Positions 51,977 to 60,305 of a DNA stretch of 64,000 nucleotides are shown here, piece after piece. Positions within the stretch are counted from its first letter, which is position 1. Each line of letters opens with the position of its first letter. Made by a program: the position numbers and the translations under genes. Origin of the DNA: Arthrobacter sp. Soil782 (GTDB lineage: Bacteria; Actinomycetota; Actinomycetes; Actinomycetales; Micrococcaceae); contig NZ_LMSO01000001.1 in the NCBI RefSeq assembly GCF_001428435.1, forward strand, positions 186,001-250,000, read 5' to 3'. The notes beneath the pieces are model-generated. The model did no database searches. It was not told the origin of the DNA and was given only the letters and a program-made list of their open reading frames with translations.

Positions 51977-53908
51977 ATGCCTGAAAACCTGTCCCCTGAC
52001 GTTACCGCCACCCCTGAAACCGAAACTGCAGACACCGGCACGCCTGATGTGAAGTTCACCGACTTCAACCTCGACGGCCGCGTACTTGCAGCGCTGTCCG
52101 ACGTCGGCTACGAAAAGCCGTCCCCCATCCAGGCGGCCACCATTCCGGTGCTGCTGGAAGGGCGCGACGTCGTAGGCCTCGCCCAGACCGGCACCGGCAA
52201 GACCGCCGCGTTTGCCATTCCCGCGCTGTCCAGGATGGCTGAGCTCGCGGACCTCAACGGTCCTGCGAAGTTCACGCAGGTCCTCGTCCTTGCACCGACC
52301 CGCGAGCTCGCGCTCCAGGTCGCAGAGGCATTCGCCTCCTACGCCAAGCACATCGACAACTTCACCGTGCTGCCCGTGTACGGCGGATCGGCCTACGGCC
52401 CCCAGCTGGCAGGCCTGCGCCGCGGCGCTCAGGTAGTGGTCGGCACCCCGGGACGTGTCATCGACCACCTGTCCAAGGGATCACTGGACCTGTCCAACCT
52501 GCAGTACCTCGTGCTCGATGAAGCTGACGAGATGCTGCGCATGGGCTTCGCCGATGACGTGGAGCAGATCCTCGCAGGAACGCCGGAGGACAAGCAGGTT
52601 GCGCTGTTCTCGGCGACCATGCCGAGCGCCATCCGCCGCATCGCCTCCAAGTACCTGAACAACCCGCAGGAAATTACGGTTAAGTCGAAGACCACCACCG
52701 GCGCCAATACCCGTCAGCGGTTCCTGCAGGTCATGGGCCCGCACAAGCTCGACGCAATGACGCGCATCCTTGAGGTCGAGGACTTCGACGGAATCATTGC
52801 CTTCGTGCGCACCAAGATGGCCACTGAAGACCTGGCGGACAAGTTGCGTTCCCGGGGCTTCCAGGCCGCTGCCATCAACGGTGATATTCCCCAGCAGCAG
52901 CGTGAGCGCACCATTGAGGCCCTGCGTGACGGCAAGATCGACATCCTCGTGGCTACGGACGTCGCAGCCCGTGGCCTCGACGTTGAGCGCATCTCCCTCG
53001 TGGTCAACTACGACATCCCGCATGACACAGAGTCCTACGTTCACCGCATCGGCCGCACCGGCCGCGCGGGCCGTTCCGGCGATGCCATCCTGTTCATCAC
53101 GCCGCGGGAAAAGTACCTGCTGCGTTCCATTGAGAAGGCGACGCGCCAGCCGGTCGAGCAGATGCACCTGCCCTCCACCGAGGCGGTCAACGAGCTCCGC
53201 CTGAACAAGTTCGCGGAGCGCATCACCGAGACCCTCGCCACTGAGGACGTCTCGATCTTCCGTGACCTGATCGCGAACTACGAAAATGAGCACAACGTGC
53301 CCGCCGCGGAGATCGCCGCAGCGCTCGCCGTCATGTCCCAGGGTGGTAACCCCATCCTGGTCAAGGACATCCCGCAGGCGCCGGCGGGCCAGAAGGAGCG
53401 CGCAGGCGGCCGCAAGGACGCCTTCGGCTCCCGCGGACCCACGCGCACCCTCACCGAGGGCAACGCCACCTACCGCATCGCCGTTGGTCGCCGCCAGCGC
53501 GTCATGCCCGGCTCTATCGTTGGAGCTATTGCCAACGAAGGTGGATTGTCGTCGTCGCAAATCGGCGGGATTGACATCCGCGCGGACCACACCCTGGTTG
53601 AGCTCCCTGCCGAGCTCTCCAAGGACCAATGGCGCGCGCTGTCCAAGACCCGCATCGGCGGCGAACTGATCCACCTCGAGCTGGACAAGGGACGGCGCCC
53701 CAACAGCGACCGCCCCGCCGGCGACTTCAAGAAGCCGCACCGCAAGGGTGAGGGCTACCGCGGTGACCGCGGACACGACGGCGGGTTCCGCGCCGAGCGC
53801 TCGCACGACGGCGAATTCCGCAGCGACCGCGGAGCACCCTCCGGCGAACGCAAGCCGCGTCACCAGAAGGGCGCTGGTGCCGGTAACGGCCGCCGCGAAA
53901 AGTGGTAA
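51977..53908 (+). CDS. DEAD-box ATP-dependent RNA helicase (DeaD/CsdA-like)
   Basis: 643 residues from the ATG at 51977; a GTG 18 bases earlier is a weaker option. All helicase motifs are present: Q-motif GYEKPSPIQ, AQTGTGKTAAF, PTRELAL, TPGRVIDH, LDEADEML, FSATMP, ARGLDVERI and HRIGRTGRAGR. A DbpA-type RNA-binding domain (about 465-545) follows, then a Gly/Arg/Asp/His-rich basic tail with repeats like GYRGDRGHDGGF. It unwinds structured RNA in ribosome assembly and cold adaptation. It is preceded by a long leader and followed by a big hairpin. Confidence 0.93.
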   Translation: MPENLSPDVTATPETETADTGTPDVKFTDFNLDGRVLAALSDVGYEKPSPIQAATIPVLLEGRDVVGLAQTGTGKTAAFAIPALSRMAELADLNGPAKFTQVLVLAPTRELALQVAEAFASYAKHIDNFTVLPVYGGSAYGPQLAGLRRGAQVVVGTPGRVIDHLSKGSLDLSNLQYLVLDEADEMLRMGFADDVEQILAGTPEDKQVALFSATMPSAIRRIASKYLNNPQEITVKSKTTTGANTRQRFLQVMGPHKLDAMTRILEVEDFDGIIAFVRTKMATEDLADKLRSRGFQAAAINGDIPQQQRERTIEALRDGKIDILVATDVAARGLDVERISLVVNYDIPHDTESYVHRIGRTGRAGRSGDAILFITPREKYLLRSIEKATRQPVEQMHLPSTEAVNELRLNKFAERITETLATEDVSIFRDLIANYENEHNVPAAEIAAALAVMSQGGNPILVKDIPQAPAGQKERAGGRKDAFGSRGPTRTLTEGNATYRIAVGRRQRVMPGSIVGAIANEGGLSSSQIGGIDIRADHTLVELPAELSKDQWRALSKTRIGGELIHLELDKGRRPNSDRPAGDFKKPHRKGEGYRGDRGHDGGFRAERSHDGEFRSDRGAPSGERKPRHQKGAGAGNGRREKW

Positions 53909-53947
53909 CTTCAGCACCCTGAAGGGACGCTAAACTCCGTCCTCCGC

Positions 53948-54013
53948 AAAAGCGCCGGTGTTGTGCAGATTCGTGGGAAGTTCCCCACGTTTGTGCGCAA
54001 CACCGGCGCTTTT
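53948..54013 (+). terminator. Large perfect hairpin after the helicase gene, repeat-like
   Basis: AAAAGCGCCGGTGTTG (53948-53963) pairs perfectly with CAACACCGGCGCTTTT (53998-54013). Inside lies a second stem CGTGGG/CCCACG. The trailing TTTT fits a terminator. The internal TTGTGCAGATTCG is shared exactly with the inverted repeat at 39386-39446. Confidence 0.75.
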
Positions 54014-54082
54014 CGCTGTGCTGGGCCACCCCGCGGCTCGATTTTTCAGCACGCGATTTAGCTGGTAAAGTTTTCTGCTGTT

Positions 54083-54154
54083 GCCCCCCTAGCTCAGTGG
54101 TAGAGCGCGTTCTTGGTAAGAACGAGGTCACCGGATCGATTCCGGTGGGGGGCT
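54083..54154 (+). tRNA. tRNA-Thr (GGT)
   Basis: The acceptor GCCCCCC (54083-54089) pairs with GGGGGGC (54147-54153), discriminator T. The anticodon arm CGTTC-TTGGTAA-GAACG gives GGT. The T-arm is ACCGG/CCGGT with loop ATCGATT. CCA is not encoded. Confidence 0.93.
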
Positions 54155-54209
54155 CTCAAATGGGAGGCCCGCCAAAGATCGTAAGATTGGAGCGGGCAGT
54201 CTCATTTAT

Positions 54210-54283
54210 GGCGGTGTAGCTCAGCTGGTTAGAGCGCACGACTCATAATCGTGAGGTCGCGGGATCGAGTCCCGCCACCGCTA
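54210..54283 (+). tRNA. tRNA-Met (CAT), elongator type
   Basis: The acceptor GGCGGTG (54210-54216) pairs with CACCGCT (54276-54282, first pair G-T), discriminator A. The anticodon arm CGACT-CAT-AATCG places CAT at 54244-54246. The T-arm is GCGGG/CCCGC with loop ATCGAGT. The acceptor pairing to G1 and the absence of the initiator GGG/CCC stem favour the elongator tRNA. Confidence 0.9.
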
Positions 54284-54290
54284 CAAGTGT

Positions 54291-54333
54291 CAGGCCGGCG
54301 GCTCGCAGTGAGCTGTCGGCCTGTTGTGTTTTC
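54291..54333 (+). terminator. Terminator after the tRNA-Thr/tRNA-Met pair
   Basis: CAGGCCGGCGGCTC (54291-54304) pairs with GAGCTGTCGGCCTG (54310-54323) with two G-T pairs, followed by TTGTGTTTT. Confidence 0.8.
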
Positions 54334-54411
54334 CCGGTGCCTGCACAGGGCCGGGCTGTGGTCAGCCTCCTTATAGTATGGGGCGCGAGGCACATCGACA
54401 GGACAGGAACC

Positions 54412-55845
54412 ATGACTGACAACGATTCGGCCTGGGGGCCGGGCGAGAACCCGGAAGACTTCCCAACCCGGGCAAGCCGACGCCGCACCGGACGTGACCC
54501 CCGAACAGGGCCCATCTCGGAGGTCCCCCGCTTCGCGGACCGCTTGTCACCGGCTCCGCAGGCGCCGCAACAGGGCGCACAGCCGGAGGGCCACACCGAG
54601 GATACCGTCCGGCGTCCGGTGCTCGACATCCGCTTCGACGAATCGGCCCATAGCGTCCGCACCACGTCCGTTCCCGTGGTCCTTCCCCGGCAACCACCAG
54701 CACCCGCTGCCGGCTCCGTGGCGCCTGCCGGTCCCATGACGCCCGCCGTATCCGCTCCCGTGCCGTCGGCTCCCGCCACGACACCACCCACCGCGCCGGA
54801 GGGCCGCATGCAACCAGAAACCGGACCAGGCACGACGACGGCCGTCACCACCCTGCCTCCCGTTCCGTCGGTGCCCAGCACCCCCGCTGACCCGCCACGC
54901 CAGTCGCGCCGGCAGGACTCAGCCGAGGGCCGGCGCCGTTCCTTCCTGGCATCGGATAACGGAACTGTTCCCGCAGAGACCGGTTTCCGCGGTTTACTGT
55001 CCCGGTTGGGGATCCGCGTTGCGCCATCGAAGCGGGAATTGGTCATTCGGGCGCATACGCGTGCCGTGAGCCAGCACTGGCCGGGTCCACGGACCATCTC
55101 CGTGGTGAACGGCAAGGGTGGCGCAAACAAGACGCCGACCACCGTGATGCTCGCTGCGGTTTTCGCCCGGAACGGCGGGGGACCGGTGCTCGCCTGGGAC
55201 AATAACGAAACCCGCGGCACGCTGGGCTGGCGCACCGAACAGGGGCCACACAACTCCTCGGTGATGGACCTGCTGCCCGAGACAAGTCAGCTGCTGGCTC
55301 CCTCCGCCCAGTCTGCGCTGCTTGCCCGCTACGTCCACCACCAGACGGAAGACAAATACGACGTCCTGCGGTCCAAACCGGATGTGCTCGCTTCCGAGCA
55401 GAAAATCACCGCCGAGAATTTCGACGCCCTCCACGAAGTTGCCTCAAAGTACTTCCGGCTGAACATCGTCGACTCCGGAAATGATGAGACCGCCGAGCGT
55501 TGGCTGCGCATGATCCACCACACGGACCAGCTGGTCATCGCCACCACCACGCTTGAGGAGCACGCGGAAGCGGGCGCGCTACTGCTCGAGGCTCTTCGTG
55601 CACGCGGTGGGAAGTATGCGGAGCTGTCGCAGAACGCCGTCGTCATTGTCAGCCAGTCAGACAAGAACGGTACAGCGGCGCAGGCCCAGCAGATTGCGGA
55701 CGGTTTCGCACAGCTTGCGCGGAGCGCCGTCACCATTCCTTATGATGTGGCGCTGCTGAAGGGCCGCATCCGCTGGGGGGCGCTGAAGCCGGCGACACAG
55801 GGTGCCTGGCTTGCTGCTGCCGCCGCAGTAGCTGACGGCCTGTAA
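54412..55845 (+). CDS. Atypical ParA/MinD-like ATPase with disordered N-terminus
   Basis: 477 residues from the ATG at 54412 (ACAGGAACC upstream); a start 75 bases earlier is less likely. Residues 1-210 are Pro/Thr/Ala-rich and probably disordered. A SIMIBI ATPase domain follows with a deviant Walker A, NGKGGANKTPTT, around residues 233-244 (signature and P-loop lysines kept, but Gly-Lys-Ser replaced by Asn-Lys-Thr). Switch segments are LAWDNNETRGTLGW and NIVDSGNDETAE. It is an orphan: no ParB or parS is seen nearby. Similar proteins occur in actinobacteria near secretion or plasmid genes, but function is unknown. Confidence 0.75.
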   Translation: MTDNDSAWGPGENPEDFPTRASRRRTGRDPRTGPISEVPRFADRLSPAPQAPQQGAQPEGHTEDTVRRPVLDIRFDESAHSVRTTSVPVVLPRQPPAPAAGSVAPAGPMTPAVSAPVPSAPATTPPTAPEGRMQPETGPGTTTAVTTLPPVPSVPSTPADPPRQSRRQDSAEGRRRSFLASDNGTVPAETGFRGLLSRLGIRVAPSKRELVIRAHTRAVSQHWPGPRTISVVNGKGGANKTPTTVMLAAVFARNGGGPVLAWDNNETRGTLGWRTEQGPHNSSVMDLLPETSQLLAPSAQSALLARYVHHQTEDKYDVLRSKPDVLASEQKITAENFDALHEVASKYFRLNIVDSGNDETAERWLRMIHHTDQLVIATTTLEEHAEAGALLLEALRARGGKYAELSQNAVVIVSQSDKNGTAAQAQQIADGFAQLARSAVTIPYDVALLKGRIRWGALKPATQGAWLAAAAAVADGL

Positions 55846-55912
55846 TAGTCAGGTTGCTTATCATTCCAATCGTTCCTAGGCTTAACCCGTAAGCCAACGG
55901 AATGGAGGAAGC

Positions 55913-56479
55913 ATGACTATGCACAATATTTCCGGCAAGAAAGTGGCCTTCCTGCTCACGGACGGCGTGGAACAGGTCGAGTTGACCAGCCCCTGGGAAG
56001 CTGTGAAGGGTGCTGGTGGAGTGCCCACACTCGTGGCGCCCGGCGAGGGCTCGGTGCAGGGTTTCAACGGCACGGACAAGGGTGACGAATTCCCCGTCGA
56101 CCTCCCTCTCAGCCAGGCAAAGGCCGAGGATTTCGACGCACTGGTGCTGCCCGGCGGCGTCGTCAATGCGGACCATCTGCGGGTGGATAAGGACGCACAG
56201 GCCTTCACGCGCAGTTTCTTTGAACAGCACAAGCCCGTAGCTGCGATCTGCCACGCTCCGTGGCTGCTCATCGAAGCCGGCGTGGTCAGCGGCCGGTCGA
56301 TGACCTCCTACCACACGCTCGAAACAGACCTTCGTAACGCGGGTGCTGAGTGGACCGATGATGAGGTTGTCGTGGACAAGGGGTTCGTCACCAGCCGTAA
56401 CCCCGATGATCTGCCCGCCTTCAATGACAAGGTGCTCGAGGAGATCGCCGAAGGCCCGCACGAGGGGCAGACGGCCTAA
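55913..56479 (+). CDS. PfpI/DJ-1-type protein (YhbO-like)
   Basis: 188 residues, class-I glutamine amidotransferase-like fold. The nucleophile Cys is in PVAAICHAPWLLIEAG, the acid Glu in LTDGVEQVELTSPW, and DALVLPGGVVNADHLR is typical. PfpI/YhbO members are linked to protease-like and deglycase or stress-protection activities, which remain debated. The ATG follows ATGGAGGAAGC; a second ATG six bases later is possible. Confidence 0.9.
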   Translation: MTMHNISGKKVAFLLTDGVEQVELTSPWEAVKGAGGVPTLVAPGEGSVQGFNGTDKGDEFPVDLPLSQAKAEDFDALVLPGGVVNADHLRVDKDAQAFTRSFFEQHKPVAAICHAPWLLIEAGVVSGRSMTSYHTLETDLRNAGAEWTDDEVVVDKGFVTSRNPDDLPAFNDKVLEEIAEGPHEGQTA

Positions 56480-56527
56480 CCCCTCCGGCGGCGTACTTCA
56501 AACAGGGAGGTCCGGTAGCGTTGCGAC

Positions 56528-57442
56528 ATGCTGACCGGACCTTTCCTGTGCCACGGTGTGTCCTGGGACCGGTCCGGTCCGTCCCTCGCCCTTGCCACGC
56601 CGCCGGGCGCTCCGGCGTCGTTGCCGCTTGAGAATCTTCCGGCAGTTTTTGGATTCCGACTCCTCGGGGACAGGGGCGCACGCTTCTGCCTGGGCTATTC
56701 AAAGGTGCTGGGACCCAAGGACCGCCGCTCCTTTCCCTGCCCGGAACAGACGACGGCGGAGCGCGGCTACCAGTGCGGCCCCTGTTTCGCGCGTGATGAC
56801 TTCCGGTTCATGCACGACGTTCACCGCTCCGGTGTGGCGCCTCCCGGGCTTGCCGCCTATCTCGCACAGGAGCACTGGCTCTATGTCGCGACCTTCGCTG
56901 ACGGCGCCACCAAGGTGGGAACGGCCTCGCACCGCAGCAAATGGAGCCGGCTGACCGAGCAGGGCGCAGTCGTTGCCCGCTATGTCGCTCGTGCGGACGA
57001 CGGTCGGATAGTCCGCGTCCTTGAAGACGCTGCAACCCGCCATGCAGGCCTGCCGCAGGCTGTCCGGTCGGCGGCGAAGACTGCGGCCCTGGCCCGCCCA
57101 CGGGCGCCCAGGGATCTGGATGTTCTGAATGCCGCAGCGGCAGATGGCCTGCGTCAGTTGCTGGCTGCCGACGTCGGCATTGATGGGTTCGAAACGGTGG
57201 AGGAGCAGTGGGACCCGCCGGGCAGCTGGGAACAGGTACTGACAGCGCGGGCGTCGGTCTACCCGCTCAGCTTTGAGACAGGGGATCACGGTGGGGCCGT
57301 CCTTGCGTTGCTCGGGCAAACCGCACTGATCGCTGTGCCGGAAGGCAGGTTCCTCCTGAACCTCGCGCTCCTGCGGGGCCGTCGCGTGGAGCTTGGGGAA
57401 TTCCGATCCGCGCCCATCGCCGTGCAGGACGAACTCTTCTGA
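56528..57442 (+). CDS. DUF2797-family protein
   Basis: 304 residues. Cys pairs in RFCLGYSKVLGPKDRR, FPCPEQ and YQCGPCFARDDF could bind a metal. The middle segment HWLYVATFADGATKVGTASHRSKWSRLTEQGA recalls the strand-helix pattern of GIY-YIG-like domains and is the signature of DUF2797. The function is unknown. TAGCGT (56516-56521) ends seven bases before the ATG, so a leaderless mRNA is likely. It precedes the iron transporter operon but has its own stop and an intervening iron box. Confidence 0.75.
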   Translation: MLTGPFLCHGVSWDRSGPSLALATPPGAPASLPLENLPAVFGFRLLGDRGARFCLGYSKVLGPKDRRSFPCPEQTTAERGYQCGPCFARDDFRFMHDVHRSGVAPPGLAAYLAQEHWLYVATFADGATKVGTASHRSKWSRLTEQGAVVARYVARADDGRIVRVLEDAATRHAGLPQAVRSAAKTAALARPRAPRDLDVLNAAAADGLRQLLAADVGIDGFETVEEQWDPPGSWEQVLTARASVYPLSFETGDHGGAVLALLGQTALIAVPEGRFLLNLALLRGRRVELGEFRSAPIAVQDELF

Positions 57443-57521
57443 CGGGCTTTGCACTTCTCGTCTTGGCCCGGACGCAGCGCAGGTAGTGATCTTCGCAACA
57501 TAGTCGGAGGGTCACATCTGG

Positions 57522-57540
57522 ATAGGTTAGGCTTGCCTTT
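57522..57540 (+). promoter_or_regulatory. DtxR/IdeR-type iron box
   Basis: ATAGGTTAGGCTTGCCTTT matches the consensus TTAGGTTAGGCTAACCTAA at 14 of 19 positions, including the TAGGTTAGGCT half. It lies 45 bases before the ferric-binding-protein gene, so the operon downstream is probably repressed by iron-loaded DtxR/IdeR. Confidence 0.75.
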
Positions 57541-57585
57541 GTAAAGCTTGCTGCGGCTGTCGCCGCTACCTTCAGGAGTACCCCT

Positions 57586-58614
57586 ATGCCTCGACCGAAG
57601 CTCCTTGCTGCCTGCACCGCGTTTGCGGTTCCCGTGCTTGCCCTCTCCGGGTGTGGCGTGCTCGGTATCGGCGCCGCGCCTGCAGACCTGCAGATCTACT
57701 CGGCCCGCCACTATGACCTTGAGGGTGCGTTCGCTGATTTCACCGATGAAACCGGCATCTCCGTGGAGTTCATCACCGGTGATGACGCCGAGCTGCTTGA
57801 ACGGCTCAAAGCCGAGGGCAGTGACACCCCTGCAGACGTTTTCATGACCGTGGACGCTGGAAATCTCTGGAACGCCGCCCGCCAGGATGTGCTGGCACCG
57901 ATCAGTTCGGACGCACTGGATGAAGCCGTTCCTGAGGACCTCCGTGACCCTGAGGGGCACTGGTTCGGTCTGGCCATGCGGGCGCGAACCCTTACCTATA
58001 ACCCGGAAAATGTTGATCCGGGAGAGTTCGACGCCACGGACAGCTACGCGGGACTGGCCGATCCGAAGTGGAAGGGACGGCTGTGCATGCGCGACGCCAC
58101 GTCTTCCTACACGCAGTCACTGGTCGCGAGCCTGATCGACCTCCACGGCCGGGACAAGGCACTGGAGATCGTCAGGGGCTGGGTGGCCAATGACGTGGAT
58201 ATTCTCAGTAATGACATCCTCCTGCTCGAAGCGATCGATGCCGGGGCGTGCGATGTGGGAATCAACAACCACTATTACCTCGCACGTACCCTCGAGGAGA
58301 ACCCTGACCTGGCAGTGGACCTCTACTGGGCCAGCCAGGAGGGCGCCGGCACCCACGTGAACATCTCCGGCGCCGGTGTCGTGGCGAACTCGGACAACGC
58401 GGCGCAGGCCCAGCAGCTCATAGAGTGGCTCGCTACCACGGGGCAGAACGCGTTCGTGGACGCCAACCATGAGTTCCCGGTGAACCCGGCTGCCAAGCCC
58501 GAGCCTGTGATTGCGGAATTCGGGGAGTTCAACCGCATGCCGCTGAACGCTGCGGCCTACGGCGACCTGAACGCCGAAGCGATCGATGTCCTGTCCGAGG
58601 CCGGCTACAAGTGA
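57586..58614 (+). CDS. Ferric iron ABC transporter substrate-binding lipoprotein
   Basis: 342 residues of the FbpA/FutA/AfuA family. A signal peptide ends in the lipobox ALSGC (Cys23). The mature protein starts with LQIYSARHYDLEGAFADF, typical of Fe3+-binding proteins, and has YSA and NNHYYLAR Tyr-rich segments used to ligate iron. It delivers ferric iron to the permease encoded next. The start follows AGGAGTACCCCT. Its last bases overlap the permease start. Confidence 0.92.
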   Translation: MPRPKLLAACTAFAVPVLALSGCGVLGIGAAPADLQIYSARHYDLEGAFADFTDETGISVEFITGDDAELLERLKAEGSDTPADVFMTVDAGNLWNAARQDVLAPISSDALDEAVPEDLRDPEGHWFGLAMRARTLTYNPENVDPGEFDATDSYAGLADPKWKGRLCMRDATSSYTQSLVASLIDLHGRDKALEIVRGWVANDVDILSNDILLLEAIDAGACDVGINNHYYLARTLEENPDLAVDLYWASQEGAGTHVNISGAGVVANSDNAAQAQQLIEWLATTGQNAFVDANHEFPVNPAAKPEPVIAEFGEFNRMPLNAAAYGDLNAEAIDVLSEAGYK

Positions 58615-60305
58615 GCGAATCGGCTGTCCTGGTTGACGCAGCCGTTGCCGGTCAACGGCGGAGTCGGCTGACCGGGAACGGCCGTCCGCTGTGGTCCGCG
58701 GCTGTGCTGCTTGCCGCAGCACTGGTGGCAATGCCGGTCATCGCTGTGGTGGTCGACGGGCTCGGAAGCCTGAACTCCGGCAGCATCCCGCAGGATATCG
58801 GTTCGATGGTCCTGGTCACGGTGCTCCTGCTCGTGGGAGTGGGTGCGGGAACACTGTTGATCGGGGGCGGCCTTGCCTGGCTGGTGACGGCCTATGATTT
58901 TCCGCTGCGCAAGACGCTCTCGTGGGCGCTGGTCCTTCCGTTGGCTATGCCCGCCTACATCCTGGGCTTCGTGTTCCTCTCCACCTTCGACGTCGGGGGA
59001 CCGGTGCAGGCCGGTCTGCGTGCAGTGCTCGGTCCCGGCGCCTGGCTGCCTGACGTACGTACGCTGGCGGGCGCCGTCGTCGTTCTGTCCCTGACGCTTT
59101 ACCCGTACGTCTATCTGCTGGCGAGGTCGGCGCTTGTGGAGCAAAGCGCAACGACGTACGACGCCGCGCGCACCCTCGGTGCAGGCCGCGCCCGCACGCT
59201 GTGGCGGGTGGTGCTTCCGCTGGCGAGGCCCTCGCTTGCCGCGGCGCTGGCGCTGGTGATGATGGAAACCCTGACGGATTTTGCAACCGTCCAGTACTTC
59301 AACGTCCAGACCGTTTCCGTGGGGGTCTACCTGGTTTGGAAGGGCACCTTCGACTTCAATGCGGCAACCCAGCTTTCCGTGCTGGTGCTCTTGTTCGCCG
59401 TCGCCGTGCTGGGCGGTGAGCGGCTCCTGCGGGGACGGTCGCGGTTCCACCAGAAGCCTGGGCGGGGAGAGGGCCTGCAGCCCCGAAAGCTCACCGGCTG
59501 GACCAGATGGGTTGCCTCACTGGCCTGTCTCGGGGTGCTCGGGTTGGGCTTCATCCTCCCGGTCGTACAGCTCATCGGTTGGGCTGCCGGTGAAGCGCTC
59601 GCCTCGTCTGAGCCGCTGGTGGACCCTCGCTTCGCCGAGTATCTCGTAAACAGTGTGACCGTCGCATTGTTGGTCGCAGTGGTGTGCGCAGGACTCGCGC
59701 TCGTCACCGGGCACGCCCAGCGTTTGGGCGGAGGACCGGTCGTGGCAACTGCAGCGCAAGTTACCACCTTCGGCTATGCCGTGCCGGGGGCAGTGATTGG
59801 CATCGGTGTGCTCATCGCCTTCGCCCGCGTGGATGGATGGCTGGAATCCGCGGGCGTCCCGGGCGGAACCGGCCTGCTCGTAACCGGGTCCGTGGCGGGA
59901 ATCCTTGTTGCCTACGTGGTGCGCTTCCTTGCGCCTGCCTACCAGGCGGTCGACGCGAGCTTCGCCAAGATCTCACCGGCACTGACTTCCTCCGCGCTGA
60001 GCCTCGGAGCCACACCACGCAGGCTTCTGGCACGCGTGCATCTGCCGCTGGCCCGCCGGGGCGTCGCTGTCGCTCTGGCGCTGGTGGCGATCGATGCAGT
60101 GAAGGAACTGCCGATCGTGCTTCTGCTGCGACCCTTCGGATTCACCACAGTCTCTGTCTGGGTCTACGAGTTGGCCCGGGAGAACTTCTGGGAGAAGGCT
60201 GCGCTGCCGGCCTTGGGCATCATCGCCGTGGCCGTCATCCCGGTGTATTTCCTGTTCCGGCGGTCCGCGGGTCTGCAGGCAGGGGCGGTTACCCATGCGC
60301 GGTGA
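58611..60305 (+). CDS. Ferric iron ABC transporter permease (FbpB-like)
   Basis: 564 residues, a fused double-permease of the FbpB/AfuB type with about twelve helices. Two EAA-type loops are seen: AARTLGAGRARTLWRVVLPLARPSL and SLGATPRRLLARVHLPLARRG. It forms the channel for ferric iron. The GTG at 58611 overlaps the upstream TGA. It overlaps the ATPase gene by 11 bases. Confidence 0.93.
   Translation: MSESAVLVDAAVAGQRRSRLTGNGRPLWSAAVLLAAALVAMPVIAVVVDGLGSLNSGSIPQDIGSMVLVTVLLLVGVGAGTLLIGGGLAWLVTAYDFPLRKTLSWALVLPLAMPAYILGFVFLSTFDVGGPVQAGLRAVLGPGAWLPDVRTLAGAVVVLSLTLYPYVYLLARSALVEQSATTYDAARTLGAGRARTLWRVVLPLARPSLAAALALVMMETLTDFATVQYFNVQTVSVGVYLVWKGTFDFNAATQLSVLVLLFAVAVLGGERLLRGRSRFHQKPGRGEGLQPRKLTGWTRWVASLACLGVLGLGFILPVVQLIGWAAGEALASSEPLVDPRFAEYLVNSVTVALLVAVVCAGLALVTGHAQRLGGGPVVATAAQVTTFGYAVPGAVIGIGVLIAFARVDGWLESAGVPGGTGLLVTGSVAGILVAYVVRFLAPAYQAVDASFAKISPALTSSALSLGATPRRLLARVHLPLARRGVAVALALVAIDAVKELPIVLLLRPFGFTTVSVWVYELARENFWEKAALPALGIIAVAVIPVYFLFRRSAGLQAGAVTHAR

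Noticed and set aside
52481..53917. Minus-strand frame of about 480 codons opposite the DEAD-box helicase
   Set aside because: Antisense shadow caused by high GC at third positions; no motif seen.
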